64,000 nucleotides of DNA from Thiotrichales bacterium (lineage in GTDB: Bacteria; Pseudomonadota; Gammaproteobacteria; HK1), in contig JAPOSC010000048.1 in assembly GCA_026709935.1 (NCBI GenBank), positions 62,001-126,000 of the forward strand, written 5' to 3'. This document shows positions 1 through 9,050 of this stretch, piece by piece. Both the position numbers and the translations under genes were made by a program. Under the pieces are notes generated by a model. The model ran no database searches. It was not told where the DNA came from and worked only from the letters and a program-made list of their open reading frames with translations. Positions within the stretch are counted from its first letter, which is position 1, and each line of letters begins with the position of its first letter.

Positions 1-1
1 G

Positions 2-1009
2 CTCGACCTCGGGCTTCACCCGGGCGCGCGCGCCTACGTGCTGCCGTGCGTGGCGGGGCATGTGGGCGCCGACACCGCCGGGGTCATCCTCTCCGAAGCG
101 CCGTACCTGCGCGACGAGGTGAGCCTGGTGGTGGATGTCGGCACCAACGCCGAGATCGTGCTCGGCAACCGGGACCGGATGCTCGCGGCGTCGAGCCCGA
201 CCGGTCCTGCGTTCGAGGGCGCCCAGATCAGCGGCGGACAACGGGCCGCGCCCGGCGCCATCGAGCGGGTGCGCATCGATCCGGCGACTCTGGAACCGCG
301 GCTCCGGATCATCGGCAGCGACGCCTGGTCGGACGAACCGGGCTTCGATGCGGCTGCGGTCACCGGGATCTGTGGCTCGGGCATCATCGAGGTGGTGGCG
401 GAGATGTACCTCGCCGGGATCCTCGACGAGGACGGAGTGATTCGCGCGGATGCCGCCCGGCACAGTGACCGCGTGGTCCAGGACGGGCGCACGTACGCCT
501 ATGTCCTGCATCGGAGTGGTATCGAGGTGCGGGTGACGCAGAACGACGTGCGGGCCATCCAGCTCGCGAAGGCGGCACTGTACGCCGGAGTACGGCTGCT
601 GATGGATCGCCTCGGGGTGGATCGGGTCGACCGTATCCGCCTCGCGGGGGCGTTCGGGAGCCACATCGACGTCAAGTACGCGATGGTGCTCGGGCTGGTG
701 CCGGACTGCGCCCTGCCGCACGTGACCTCGGCCGGCAACGCGGCCGGTACCGGCGCCCGTATCGCACTGCTCGACCGGAGCGCACGCTCGGAGATCGAGC
801 GCACGGTACGCCGCATCGAGAAAATCGAGACCGCCGTCGAGCCCCGCTTCCAGGCGCACTTCGTCGAGGCGATGGCCATCCCCCACAAGACCGCCGCCTA
901 TCCGGAGCTTGCGAAAGCGGTCACGCTGCCGGCCCGCAAACCCTCGGGTGCGCGCGGAGAAGGCGAGGGCGGAGACCGCCGGCGCCGGCGGCGGGCGAGG
1001 GCGCGCTGA
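2..1009 (+). CDS. ASKHA-domain (DUF4445) corrinoid-activation type protein, C-terminal part
   Basis: The frame is open from the window edge, so the start and the N-terminal part are missing. The roughly 335 visible residues match the C-terminal ASKHA ATPase region of the DUF4445/RACo family, which reductively reactivates corrinoid proteins using ATP and normally carries an N-terminal 2Fe-2S domain (not visible here). Supporting motifs are VVDVGTNAEIVLGN (phosphate loop), GICGSGIIE and LAGAFGSHID. The last 30 or so residues are rich in Arg, Gly and Ala and look like a disordered tail. In proteobacteria such genes accompany corrinoid methyltransferases for methylamine or betaine demethylation; any partner would lie upstream of this window. 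Confidence 0.85.
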   Translation, partial: LDLGLHPGARAYVLPCVAGHVGADTAGVILSEAPYLRDEVSLVVDVGTNAEIVLGNRDRMLAASSPTGPAFEGAQISGGQRAAPGAIERVRIDPATLEPRLRIIGSDAWSDEPGFDAAAVTGICGSGIIEVVAEMYLAGILDEDGVIRADAARHSDRVVQDGRTYAYVLHRSGIEVRVTQNDVRAIQLAKAALYAGVRLLMDRLGVDRVDRIRLAGAFGSHIDVKYAMVLGLVPDCALPHVTSAGNAAGTGARIALLDRSARSEIERTVRRIEKIETAVEPRFQAHFVEAMAIPHKTAAYPELAKAVTLPARKPSGARGEGEGGDRRRRRRARAR

Positions 1010-1073
1010 ACGTCGGTCACCTCGGTCTTGTGAAGAGGTCATCGAGGAGAACAGACGCGGCCGTGATGAGCAG

Positions 1074-1681
1074 ATGGCCTCTCTGCGGTTCTACGATCTG
1101 ACTGCCGATTGTCCGACGAACGCGGGTGTCCTGTTGTTCGCCAAGGATCCCTTGCACTGGATACCCGGGGCCTGGGTGCAGTTCGTCCGCTGGGCGGGAA
1201 CAACGAACGCGGACGACCCGATCGCCACCAAACGATTCAGTGGCGATTTGCTTCGGTCCTGCGAGACGTCAGTGCGTTCGTCTCGCTCCCTACGCAATCC
1301 CACCCGGTTGCCGAATCGGTGCTCCGGGAATGGACCGAGACCGACTATCCTCCGGTAGCGATTCGCGAGTTGCTGTTGAACGCGATCATGCACCGCTCGT
1401 ACGAATCGAACGCTCCGGTACGTTTCTACTGGTACGATGACCGCATCGAAATTCAGAACCCGGGCGGTCTGTACGGGATGGCCTCGCCCGAGAATTTCCC
1501 CGGGCAGACGGACTACCGCAACCCTGTCATCGCCGGGGCGATGGCGGCGATCGGTTACGTCAACGCGTTCGGGCGTGGTGTGATTCGTGCGCAGGAAGCG
1601 TTGCGCAGGAACGGGAACCCTGCTGCAGAGTTCGCGTGCGAGCCTTCGCACGTGCTTGCGACCATCCGGAGAAAGTCGTGA
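1074..1681 (+). pseudogene. Frameshifted, 5'-truncated AlbA_2/HATPase (RecG-like C-terminal) regulator
   Basis: Two frames together encode one protein of the 'putative DNA-binding, ATP-binding C-terminal' family (AlbA_2 plus HATPase_c_4). From about 1074 one frame gives NAGVLLFAKDPLHWIPGAWV and DPIATKRFSGDLL. Near 1245-1260 the match moves to the frame ending at 1681, giving VLRDVSAFVSL, the ATP-binding IRELLLNAIMHRSY and IEIQNPGGLYG. The N-terminal AlbA_2 domain is absent. So there is at least one frameshift plus a 5' deletion, and the gene looks dead. Its stop overlaps the GTG of the following parA-like gene. A second remnant of the same superfamily lies at 47458-47705. Confidence 0.75.
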
Positions 1682-2691
1682 TCACCATCGCTTTCTTCAA
1701 CAACAAGGGTGGTGTCGGCAAGACGAGTCTGGTGTACCACCTTGCATGGATGTACGCGGACCTCGGCCTTTCCGCGGTCGCGGCAGACATCGACCCCCAG
1801 GCGAATCTGAGCACGATGTTCCTGGAGGAGGATCGGCTGGAGGAACTCTGGCCCGATGGTGATCATCCGCAAAGCATCATGGGAGCCGTGTCGCCGATCC
1901 TCCGAGGCACGGGCGATATTTCCGAACCCCATGTCGAGCTGATCGCAAGCAATCTGGGGTTGGTCGTCGGTGATCTCGGCCTGTCCCGTTTCGAAGCGAG
2001 GCTGTCGTCGGCGTGGCCGGCATGCCTGGATCGGGACGAAGCGGCATTTCGAATCGAATCGGCCTTCTATCGCACGATCCTCAAGGCGGCCGAGTTGCGC
2101 GATGCCGATGTGGCATTGATCGATGTCGGCCCGAATTTGGGCGCTATCAACCGGTCGGCAATCATCGCGGCGGATTTCGTCGTCTTTCCGCTTGCCCCCG
2201 ATCTCTTCTCCCTTCAAGGGCTTCGCAACTTGGGGCCGACGCTTCGGGACTGGCGCACCGAGTGGAGGGATCGGCTGGATCGCCGGCCTGCCGATTCGGG
2301 CCTGCCACTGCCATCGGCCGAAATCAACCCGGCGGGCTATATTGTGATGCAGCACGCGGTCAGGGCGGGCCGCCCAGTGCAGGCGTACCAGAAATGGATG
2401 CGTCGGATTCCCGGCGTGTACCACGAAACGGTACTTGACGGTATGGATGCAAACGCCTCCTCGACCGAAGACGACACAGAGTGTCTCTCTACACTCAAGC
2501 ACTACCGCAGCCTGATGCCTATGGCCCAGGAGGTCCGCAAGCCGATGTTCCACCTCAAGGCGGCGGACGGTGCGCTCGGCGGCCACATCTACGCCGTGCA
2601 GGACTGTTACCAGGACTTTAATGTGCTCGCGAAATCGATCGCCGCCAAGTGCGGAGTGACCATCGAGTCAGCCGCAGATATCAAGGGATGA
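1678..2691 (+). CDS. ParA-like AAA ATPase (CbiA/MinD fold)
   Basis: P-loop ATPase of the ParA/Soj family. The deviant Walker A motif NNKGGVGKTSL stands at the extreme N-terminus, followed by ADIDPQANLS (switch I) and VALIDVGPNLGAINRSA (Walker B). I chose the GTG at 1678 because GGAG at 1668-1671 lies six bases upstream and the protein then begins VITIAFFNNKGGVGK, as the family does; an in-frame ATG exists at 1636. The protein is 337 residues. No parB or partition site is visible next to it. It sits between two decayed genes, which suggests a remnant of an accessory or defence-type cassette rather than the chromosomal par locus. It overlaps the upstream stop by GTGA. Confidence 0.85.
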   Translation: MITIAFFNNKGGVGKTSLVYHLAWMYADLGLSAVAADIDPQANLSTMFLEEDRLEELWPDGDHPQSIMGAVSPILRGTGDISEPHVELIASNLGLVVGDLGLSRFEARLSSAWPACLDRDEAAFRIESAFYRTILKAAELRDADVALIDVGPNLGAINRSAIIAADFVVFPLAPDLFSLQGLRNLGPTLRDWRTEWRDRLDRRPADSGLPLPSAEINPAGYIVMQHAVRAGRPVQAYQKWMRRIPGVYHETVLDGMDANASSTEDDTECLSTLKHYRSLMPMAQEVRKPMFHLKAADGALGGHIYAVQDCYQDFNVLAKSIAAKCGVTIESAADIKG

Positions 2692-2710
2692 GGACACTGA
2701 ATCGGAATGA

Positions 2711-3586
2711 ACCACCACCTTCCTCTCCCGTCTGCGACGTTTCGGTAAGAGTCTGTTCCTGGACACACTGAAAGAGCTGTTCGAAGGTAACCGACCGCTG
2801 TTCGAAGGACTTACCATTCACGACTTCTGGGACTGGTCGGTTCCACATCCTGTCCTGCATCTCGACTTCAGCCGCGACGACTATCAGACGCGTGGATATC
2901 TGAATCAGAACCTGATGGCACAACTGGATACCTTGGAGCGTCAGTGGGAGGTGACGTCGGATTACACCATGGGACCTGAGCGATTCGGTTACCTTCTGTG
3001 AGTGTTGCACGAACGCACAGGCCGGCGTGTCGCAGTGCTGGTGGATGAATACGACAAGCCGATTCTTGACGCACTTGATATCCCGGAGGTCGCGCGTGCC
3101 AACCGTGACTACCTTCGGGGTCTGTACTCATCTGTCAAATTCTCGGATGCACACGTCAGATTCACGTTTCTGACGGGGGGTAGCAAGTTTTCCAAAGTCA
3201 GCCTGTTCTCCGGACTGAACAACCTCACCGACATCACGCTGAACCCGAACTACTCGTCGATTTGTGGTTACACCTACGATGATCTGGATACGGTGTTCGC
3301 CCCGGAGTTCGGGGGCTTGGATCGGCAGACCATTCGCGACTGGTACAACGGCTACAACTGGCGGGGCGCGGAAAAAGTCTACAACCCCTTCGACATCCTC
3401 CTGCTCTTCTTCAACCGCGCGTTCGATCCCTACTGGTTCGAGGTCGGCACACCGTCATTTCTGATCAAGACGCTCGCGGAGCGCAAGATCGCCTCGCCGT
3501 CTCCGGACGGAATGCTTGGGACGAGCACTCTGCTGTCGAAATTCGACGTGGATGCAATCTCGACAGACAAGGTGGAGCATACCTGA
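2711..3586 (+). pseudogene. Degraded AAA-ATPase-like / PD-(D/E)XK (DUF1703) family gene
   Basis: The product matches the predicted AAA-ATPase-like family (PF09820). The frame is open from 2711, just after a stop, with FLSRLRRFGKSLFLDTLKELF (Walker A-like region) and WSVPHPVLHLDFS. It is then interrupted by an in-frame TGA at 2999-3001 and continues as VAVLVDEYDKPILDAL (Walker B), LTGGSKFSKVSLFSGLNNLT and WYNGYNW. It ends at 3586, before the C-terminal nuclease domain. It therefore lacks its start, has one nonsense codon and lacks its 3' end. Family members are usually longer than 500 residues and often multicopy and decayed. Confidence 0.8.
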
Positions 3587-3891
3587 GAGGCGCAGGGTGA
3601 TTTCGCGCCACAGCGCCCCGGATTGTCGGAGAGGAGCTTGCGGATGACGAGGACACCAAAGGAACGAGTGGAGCGCGGAGCATTCGAGCACCTGAAGGCG
3701 AAGCTTGCCGGGCCTTTGCGGCATTCGATTCGTCCTATCATCCCATCTCGGCAGCTTCTGCACGAGCGCATGCACCAGACCGACCGGTTTCGGGATGAAA
3801 TAGAGGTGCGAACCCGTCGCACGGCGCGACATCCCCGGCCGTCGCGCGTACCATGTCGGCCGATGCCGCCGTTCCTCTTCCGGAGCCACCG
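3587..3891 (+). other. Gene-free gap after the AAA-like pseudogene
   Basis: About 300 bases without a convincing gene. Open frames here have no recognisable motif and no ribosome-binding site. The stretch may hold degraded 3' sequence of the preceding pseudogene and the promoter of the downstream dehydrogenase, but I see no clear promoter elements. Confidence 0.4.
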
Positions 3892-5274
3892 ATGAGCGTT
3901 CCCGCCGAAGCGATCGCCACTCTCGTCGACGAGTTGCGCGAGTTCCTGGGCGACCGCGTTTCCACCGCCGCGGCGGTGTGCGAGCAGCATGGTCGCGACG
4001 AGTCCTATCACGAGACCGCACCTCCGGACATCGTGGTCTTTCCCGAAAGTACCGAGGAGGTGGCGCAGGTGGTGAGCCTGTGTGCCCGGCACCGCTGCCC
4101 CATGATTCCGTTCGGGACCGGGACGTCGCTCGAGGGGCATGTCCAGGCCCTGCACGGCGGGGTCTCGATCGACGTGAGCGGAATGAACGAAATTCTCGAG
4201 GTGAACGCCGAGGATCTCGACTGCCGGATCCAGCCGGGGGTGCGACGCAAGCAGCTCAACGAGCATCTCCGCGACACCGGTCTGTTCTTCCCCATCGATC
4301 CGGGTGCCGACGCCTCGCTCGGCGGGATGACCGCGACCCGTGCCTCGGGGACCAACGCGGTGCGCTACGGGACGATGCGCGAGAACGTGCTGGGACTGAC
4401 GGTGGTGATGGCAGACGGGCGCGTTGTCAGGACCGGGGGGAGGGCGCGGAAGTCCGCCGCCGGATACGATCTCACCCGGCTCTTCGTGGGTTCGGAGGGT
4501 ACGCTGGGGGTCATCACGGAGATTCGCCTGCGTCTGTACGGCATTCCGGAGGCCATGTCCGCAGCGGTATGTTCGTTCGACACCCTGGCGGGCGCGGTCG
4601 ACACGGTCATCCAGACCATCCAGTGCGGGGTGCCGGTGGCGCGGATCGAATTGCTCGACGAGGTTCAGATGGACGCCATCAACCGTTACTCCGGGCTTGG
4701 CTACCCGGCCACTCCGACCCTGTTCTTCGAGTTCCATGGAAGCGAGCAGGGGGTCCACGAGCAGGTGGAGACGGTCGGCGCGCTTGCGGCGGAGAACACC
4801 GGCGGGGAGTTCCGCTGGGCGACACGGCCCGAGGAGCGATCGCGCCTGTGGCAGGCGCGTCACGACGCGTACTACGCGGCGTTGGCGCTTCGCCCGGGAG
4901 CGCAGGGCTGGGCCACCGATGTTTGCGTCCCGATCTCGAACCTCGCCGAGTGCATTCTCGAGACCCGCGCCGATATCGACGCGTCCGGGTTGCTCGCCCC
5001 CATCGTCGGTCACGTCGGGGACGGGAACTTCCATCTCGCGTTCATCCTCGACCCCGACGATGCCGGGGAACTCGCGCGGGCCGAGGCGGTCAACGAACGC
5101 ATGGTCGCCCGAGCTCTCGACATGGGAGGCACCTGCACCGGCGAGCACGGTATTGGCTATGGCAAGATCGGATTCCTCAACCGCGAGCACGGCGAGGGAG
5201 TGTCCGTGATGCGCTCGATCAAACGCGCCCTCGATCCCGGGAACCTGATGAATCCCGGAAAGATTCTTCCTTGA
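3892..5274 (+). CDS. FAD-binding D-lactate/glycolate-type dehydrogenase (GlcD/Dld-like)
   Basis: Flavoprotein of the vanillyl-alcohol-oxidase family, oxidising a 2-hydroxy acid such as D-lactate or glycolate to the 2-oxo acid and passing electrons to quinone or cytochrome. The FAD-binding PCMH region starts near residue 44 (PDIVVFPESTEEV) and includes PFGTGTSLEGH at 73-83, GMTATRASGTNAVRYGTM and GSEGTLGVITEI. The FAD-oxidase C-domain has GHVGDGNFH and TGEHGIGYGK. I chose ATG 3892 because GGAG at 3882-3885 precedes it; an in-frame ATG at 3853 lacks one. The length of 460 residues is normal. No iron-sulphur or glcE/glcF partner is adjacent, which favours a single-subunit D-lactate dehydrogenase (cytochrome). 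Confidence 0.88.
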   Translation: MSVPAEAIATLVDELREFLGDRVSTAAAVCEQHGRDESYHETAPPDIVVFPESTEEVAQVVSLCARHRCPMIPFGTGTSLEGHVQALHGGVSIDVSGMNEILEVNAEDLDCRIQPGVRRKQLNEHLRDTGLFFPIDPGADASLGGMTATRASGTNAVRYGTMRENVLGLTVVMADGRVVRTGGRARKSAAGYDLTRLFVGSEGTLGVITEIRLRLYGIPEAMSAAVCSFDTLAGAVDTVIQTIQCGVPVARIELLDEVQMDAINRYSGLGYPATPTLFFEFHGSEQGVHEQVETVGALAAENTGGEFRWATRPEERSRLWQARHDAYYAALALRPGAQGWATDVCVPISNLAECILETRADIDASGLLAPIVGHVGDGNFHLAFILDPDDAGELARAEAVNERMVARALDMGGTCTGEHGIGYGKIGFLNREHGEGVSVMRSIKRALDPGNLMNPGKILP

Positions 5275-5307
5275 GACCGCCTTGTTTAATCGCCAGGGAG
5301 GCATCGG

Positions 5308-6264
5308 GTGACCAGACGGACCCTGCAGGTGGTTCTGGCGCAGCCACGGGGGTTCTGCGCCGGAGTCGTGCGGGCGATCGACATCGTCGAGCGAGCCCTG
5401 CAGGTCTACGGCCCGCCGGTCTACGTTCGGCACGAAATCGTCCACAATCGGCATGTCGTCGCCGCGCTGCGCGAGAAGGGCGCCCGCTTCGTCGAGGAGG
5501 TTGACGAGGTTCCACTCGGTGCTGTCACCGTCTTCAGTGCCCACGGGGTGTCCCGAAAGGTCGAGGACGACGCCGGCGCTCTGCATCTGCAGGTGATCGA
5601 CGCGACCTGTCCCCTGGTGAGCCGGGTGCACAACGAAGCCGGACGGTACGCAGGCAACGGCTACGAAATCGTTCTCATCGGGCACTCCGGACACCCCGAA
5701 GTCGAAGGAACGATGGGCCGGATCACCGGTCCGGTGCACCTCGTGTCGAACCTGGATGACATTGCTTCGTTGGCGCCGGGGAATCCTGCAAAGCTCGCCT
5801 ACGTGACCCAGACCACGCTCAGCGTCGACGATACCCGGGAGATCATTGCGGCGCTTGTGGAGCGTTTTCCGCACATTGTCGGTCCCGACGTCAAGGACAT
5901 CTGTTACGCCACGCAGAACCGCCAGACTGTGGTGCGCCGGCTGGCGGAGCACTCCGACGTGATCCTGGTGATCGGCGCCGACTACAGTTCGAACTCTCGG
6001 CGGCTGCAGGAAATCGGTCAGGAGGCGGGGACCGCAAGCCATCTCATTCCGGATGCCGGCAGTCTGGACCCCATCTGGCTGGAGGGGGTCCGGACAGTAG
6101 GAATCACCGCGGGCGCATCGGCGCCCGAATCACTCGTGCAGGGCCTGATCGAGCGTCTCCACGGCATGTTCGACGTCACCGTGAGTACCCTCGGCGGAAT
6201 CGAGGAGAACGTGGTCTTCAAGCTGCCGCGCACGCTGTATGACACCACGGAGCAGTCCGTGTAG
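5308..6264 (+). CDS. ispH: 4-hydroxy-3-methylbut-2-enyl diphosphate reductase
   Basis: Last step of the MEP pathway: the 4Fe-4S enzyme converts HMBPP to IPP and DMAPP. The three cluster-binding cysteines are visible at C17 (QPRGFCAGV), C101 (DATCPLV) and C199 (KDICYATQNRQ), with the substrate histidine region HEIVHN at 42-47 and IGHSGHPEVEG. The length of 318 residues is normal. The GTG start at 5308 is backed by AGGGAGG six bases upstream. It lies 33 bases after the dehydrogenase and may be co-transcribed with it. Confidence 0.97.
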   Translation: MTRRTLQVVLAQPRGFCAGVVRAIDIVERALQVYGPPVYVRHEIVHNRHVVAALREKGARFVEEVDEVPLGAVTVFSAHGVSRKVEDDAGALHLQVIDATCPLVSRVHNEAGRYAGNGYEIVLIGHSGHPEVEGTMGRITGPVHLVSNLDDIASLAPGNPAKLAYVTQTTLSVDDTREIIAALVERFPHIVGPDVKDICYATQNRQTVVRRLAEHSDVILVIGADYSSNSRRLQEIGQEAGTASHLIPDAGSLDPIWLEGVRTVGITAGASAPESLVQGLIERLHGMFDVTVSTLGGIEENVVFKLPRTLYDTTEQSV

Positions 6265-6444
6265 CGCAGCGCAATCGGGCCTCGCACGGAATCGGAGACG
6301 CTCGGCTGCATCGTCGGGAAGTTCAATGTCGAGGGGACACTGCGTTCCGGGGCCGCAAGTTCACCGGCTTCGGGGTGTGGGTCTGTCCGTGCGTCGCCCC
6401 GCGGTGGCGGTGAAACAAGTATGGGCGGCGCTCATCCGCCCGCA

Positions 6445-6473
6445 CTGCCGGCCGCCACCTGGCCGGCCGGCAG
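6445..6473. terminator. GC-rich hairpin between ispH and the SOUL gene
   Basis: CTGCCGGCC at 6445-6453 pairs perfectly with GGCCGGCAG at 6465-6473 around an 11-base loop. There is no T tract, so it may be a Rho-independent terminator of a high-GC type or simply a structured leader for the downstream lipoprotein gene. The remaining bases of this 250-base gap show nothing else. Confidence 0.3.
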
Positions 6474-6514
6474 GACCGCAACGCTGCAACCGGCTCGTGA
6501 GCAGGGGACCGTCG

Positions 6515-7192
6515 ATGCGCAACGAAGTACTTCGGGGCCTGTTGGCCGGCCTGACCGGATTGTTCATCGCCGGATGTTCGATATTCGGAGGCAAGGCTGC
6601 GGAAGAACCGCAGTATCGCGTCATCGAGAGTGACGGCGTAATCGAAATCCGCCATTACGAGGCGTTCACCGTTGCCCGAACCGTGGTCGACGCTCCGTTC
6701 GATGACGCGATCCGCCGGGGATTCCAGCGGCTGTTCGACTACATTACGGGCGCCAATCGTCGGCAGACGGACATCGAGATGACCGCTCCGGTGCTGGTGA
6801 ACGTGGACTCGGATCGGGCGGATGCGACGGCGCCGATCGTCTTCCTGCCGCGGCGAGGGACCCACCCGGGCTCAGGTCGCGCTCCGGATGACGGTGGAAT
6901 GGTCGGATGGACCACCAGCTTCGTACTTCCGCCGGGCTATACGAGGGAGAGCGCTCCGATTCCGGACGATTCCGCCATAGCGATTATCGACATCGACGCA
7001 CAACGCGTTGCGAGCATCACGTTCAGTGGCAGACTTCGCAATCATGCGGCGGAGACGTACCGTCAGGACTTGGCGCGCTGGCTCGACATGCGCGGCATCG
7101 AACACCTGAACGACTGGCGCATTGCCGGCTACAACCCTCCCTGGAGCATTCCCGCGTTTCGGCGCAACGAGGTTCTTGTCACTCTGCAATAG
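6515..7192 (+). CDS. SOUL-family haem-binding lipoprotein
   Basis: 225-residue exported protein. The N-terminus is a lipoprotein signal with lipobox IAGC (Cys21). The rest matches the SOUL/HEBP haem-binding fold: [20 protein letters not shown], the middle block [24 protein letters not shown] and a C-terminal [16 protein letters not shown], all signatures of bacterial SOUL proteins. It probably binds haem or tetrapyrrole at the outer or inner membrane; its physiological role is not established. Its 3' end abuts a converging nhaA fragment. Confidence 0.88.
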   Translation: MRNEVLRGLLAGLTGLFIAGCSIFGGKAAEEPQYRVIESDGVIEIRHYEAFTVARTVVDAPFDDAIRRGFQRLFDYITGANRRQTDIEMTAPVLVNVDSDRADATAPIVFLPRRGTHPGSGRAPDDGGMVGWTTSFVLPPGYTRESAPIPDDSAIAIIDIDAQRVASITFSGRLRNHAAETYRQDLARWLDMRGIEHLNDWRIAGYNPPWSIPAFRRNEVLVTLQ

Positions 7193-7214
7193 CCGGGCGG
7201 GAGTGCGAACGGAT

Positions 7215-7566
7215 GTCGACCCTGGTGGCGATGGCGATGAATCGCACCTTCGGGGAGAGCGACGCCCGGCTGCCGACGAGCGCCAGAATGCCGAGAGCGA
7301 AGGCGATATCGGTGGTGGCCGGGATTGCCCAGCCATTCAGCGTCGGAGGATCGTGACCGTAATTGATGTAGACATAGATCGTGGCCGGTACGATCATGCC
7401 GCCGACGGCGCCGAAGAACGGGAGGAGCGCCTGCTTCTTTGTCGAGAGCTGCCCCTCGATGAATTCGTGCTTGGTCTCGAGGCCGACAAGCAGAAAGAAC
7501 ACCGCCATCAGTCCGTCGTTGATCCACAGCAGCAGGGGCTTGGCGAGACCGTCGCCGGCGATGGGA
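7215..7566 (-). pseudogene. Internal fragment of a Na+/H+ antiporter NhaA gene
   Basis: Read on the minus strand, this stretch gives [20 protein letters not shown], then [39 protein letters not shown] and [12 protein letters not shown]. These are consecutive membrane segments of NhaA including its TDIAFALG motif. Only about 115 of some 390 residues remain. Both ends are missing: one runs into the SOUL gene and the other stops before the aminotransferase. It has no start with a ribosome-binding site and is a dead fragment left by deletion or rearrangement. Confidence 0.85.
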
Positions 7567-7610
7567 TGAAGACGCGGGCTTCACTTCGAGACACTGAAGG
7601 AGAGGACACG

Positions 7611-8861
7611 ATGTCCCGCATTCCCGGTCGCAACTTCCTGTTCGTCCCCGGCCCCACCAACGTCCCCGATCGTGTCCAGCGCGCCATGGTGGTGGCCATG
7701 GAGGACCACCGCTCGTCGAAGTTTCCGGAGCTCTCCACGAGTGTGCTCGCGGATCTGAAGCGGATCTACAGGACCGAGGGGGGTCGGGTCTTCATCTTCC
7801 CATCGTCGGGTACCGGCGCCTGGGAAGCGGCGCTGACCAACACGCTTTCTCCCGGGGACAAGCTGCTCGCGACGCGCCTGGGCCATTTCAGCCACCTGTG
7901 GATCAGCATGGCCGAACGGCTCGGCTTCGTGGTCGAGGTGCTGGAAGTCGGCTGGGGCGAGGGGATGCCGCTCCCGCGCGTCGAGGAGGCCCTGCGAGCG
8001 GACACCCGAAGTGAAATTCGCGGCATCCTCGCCTGCCACAACGAGACCTCGACAGGGGTCACCAACGACATCGGAGCCCTGCGTGCGGTGATGGATGGCT
8101 GCAACCATCCCGCGATGCTGTTCGTGGACGCGGTGAGCTCGCTCGGAAGCATCGACTTCCGCATGGACGAGTGGGGCGTCGATCTCGCGGTGAGCGGTTC
8201 TCAGAAGGGACTGATGCTGCCAGCCGGGCTCGGCATCCTGGCCGCCAGCGAGAAGGCTCTGCATTCAATGCAGAGCGCCACGTCGCGTCGCTGCTACTTC
8301 GACCTCGCCGACATGATTTCCGCCAACGCCACCGGGTATTTCCCCTACACCCCGGCGCTCCCCATGCTCTACGGGCTGCGAGAGAGCCTGAACCTCATTT
8401 TCGAGGAGGGACTCGACCTTGTCTTCGGACGCCACCACTACCTGGCTGAAGGCGTGCGCGCCGCCATCACCGAGGGGTGGGGACTGGCACTGTGCGCGCA
8501 GGAGCCGGCGCGGTACTCCGACACGGTCAGCGCGGTGATGGTCCCGGAGGGCATCGACGCCGCCCACGTCATCGACGTCGCCTTCCGGCGCTACAACCTG
8601 GCGCTCGGCTCCGGGCTCTCGAAGGTGGCGGGGAAGCTTTTCCGGATCGGCCACCTCGGTGACCTCAACGAACTCATGCTCATGGGTGCCATCGCGGGGA
8701 GCGAGATGGCGATGCTCGATGCGGGTATCGGCGTCACCCCTGGCAGCGGGGTGGCGGCCGCCTCGAACTACTGGCGCAGCAATGACCGGGTGCCGAGGCG
8801 CCGGGCCGGCCAGGCCCAGCAGTACTACGCCGGACACTCCACGGGAACGGTAAGCGGTTGA
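7611..8861 (+). CDS. Serine-glyoxylate / alanine-glyoxylate-type aminotransferase
   Basis: PLP-dependent class V aminotransferase of 416 residues, close to serine-glyoxylate aminotransferase (SgaA/AGXT type), which makes glycine and hydroxypyruvate from serine and glyoxylate. Family features are FVPGPTNVPDRVQRAM at the N-terminus, PSSGTGAWEAAL, FVDAVSSLGS and the PLP lysine K199 in SGSQKGLMLPAG. AAGGAGAGG lies just upstream of ATG 7611. It stands alone between two gene fragments. A link to C1, serine-cycle or photorespiratory-type glyoxylate metabolism is inferred from the family only. Confidence 0.9.
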   Translation: MSRIPGRNFLFVPGPTNVPDRVQRAMVVAMEDHRSSKFPELSTSVLADLKRIYRTEGGRVFIFPSSGTGAWEAALTNTLSPGDKLLATRLGHFSHLWISMAERLGFVVEVLEVGWGEGMPLPRVEEALRADTRSEIRGILACHNETSTGVTNDIGALRAVMDGCNHPAMLFVDAVSSLGSIDFRMDEWGVDLAVSGSQKGLMLPAGLGILAASEKALHSMQSATSRRCYFDLADMISANATGYFPYTPALPMLYGLRESLNLIFEEGLDLVFGRHHYLAEGVRAAITEGWGLALCAQEPARYSDTVSAVMVPEGIDAAHVIDVAFRRYNLALGSGLSKVAGKLFRIGHLGDLNELMLMGAIAGSEMAMLDAGIGVTPGSGVAAASNYWRSNDRVPRRRAGQAQQYYAGHSTGTVSG

Positions 8862-8880
8862 CCCGACGGCGCGGCGGGAG

Positions 8881-9050
8881 GTGCTGATCGAGCTGCTCGA
8901 CGAGCTTGCCAGGTGGCTCGAGCGGCGCAAGGTGCGGGCCCAGGTCTACCTGATCGGCACCGCCGCAATGAGCCTGGTGCTCGACCGCTTACCCGCGCGC
9001 GTTGTCATCGGTCGACTCGCGGCATCCCCCATCCCCCGAAGGAGTCGATG
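8881..9050 (+). pseudogene. N-terminal fragment of a nucleotidyltransferase (DUF6036/AbiEii-like)
   Basis: Directly after the aminotransferase, a plus-strand frame gives LIELLDELARWLERRKVRAQ, then VYLIGTAAMSLVLDR. This resembles the N-terminal helix and the glycine motif of DUF6036-type nucleotidyltransferases. The catalytic Asp motif that should follow is gone; the frame continues with unrelated residues to a stop at 9048-9050, antisense to the next gene's 3' end. It appears to be a truncated remnant. A more complete member of this broad class lies at 46930-47454. Confidence 0.55.

Noticed and set aside
2999-3001. In-frame TGA in the AAA-ATPase-like gene as a second selenocysteine
   Set aside because: The family does not have Cys at this position, and the gene also lacks its start and its 3' domain, so a nonsense mutation in a dead gene is the simpler reading.
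3430-6042. 870-codon open frame on the minus strand antisense to the dehydrogenase and ispH
   Set aside because: It is a mirror frame of two well-supported plus-strand genes in high-GC DNA and has no conserved motif.
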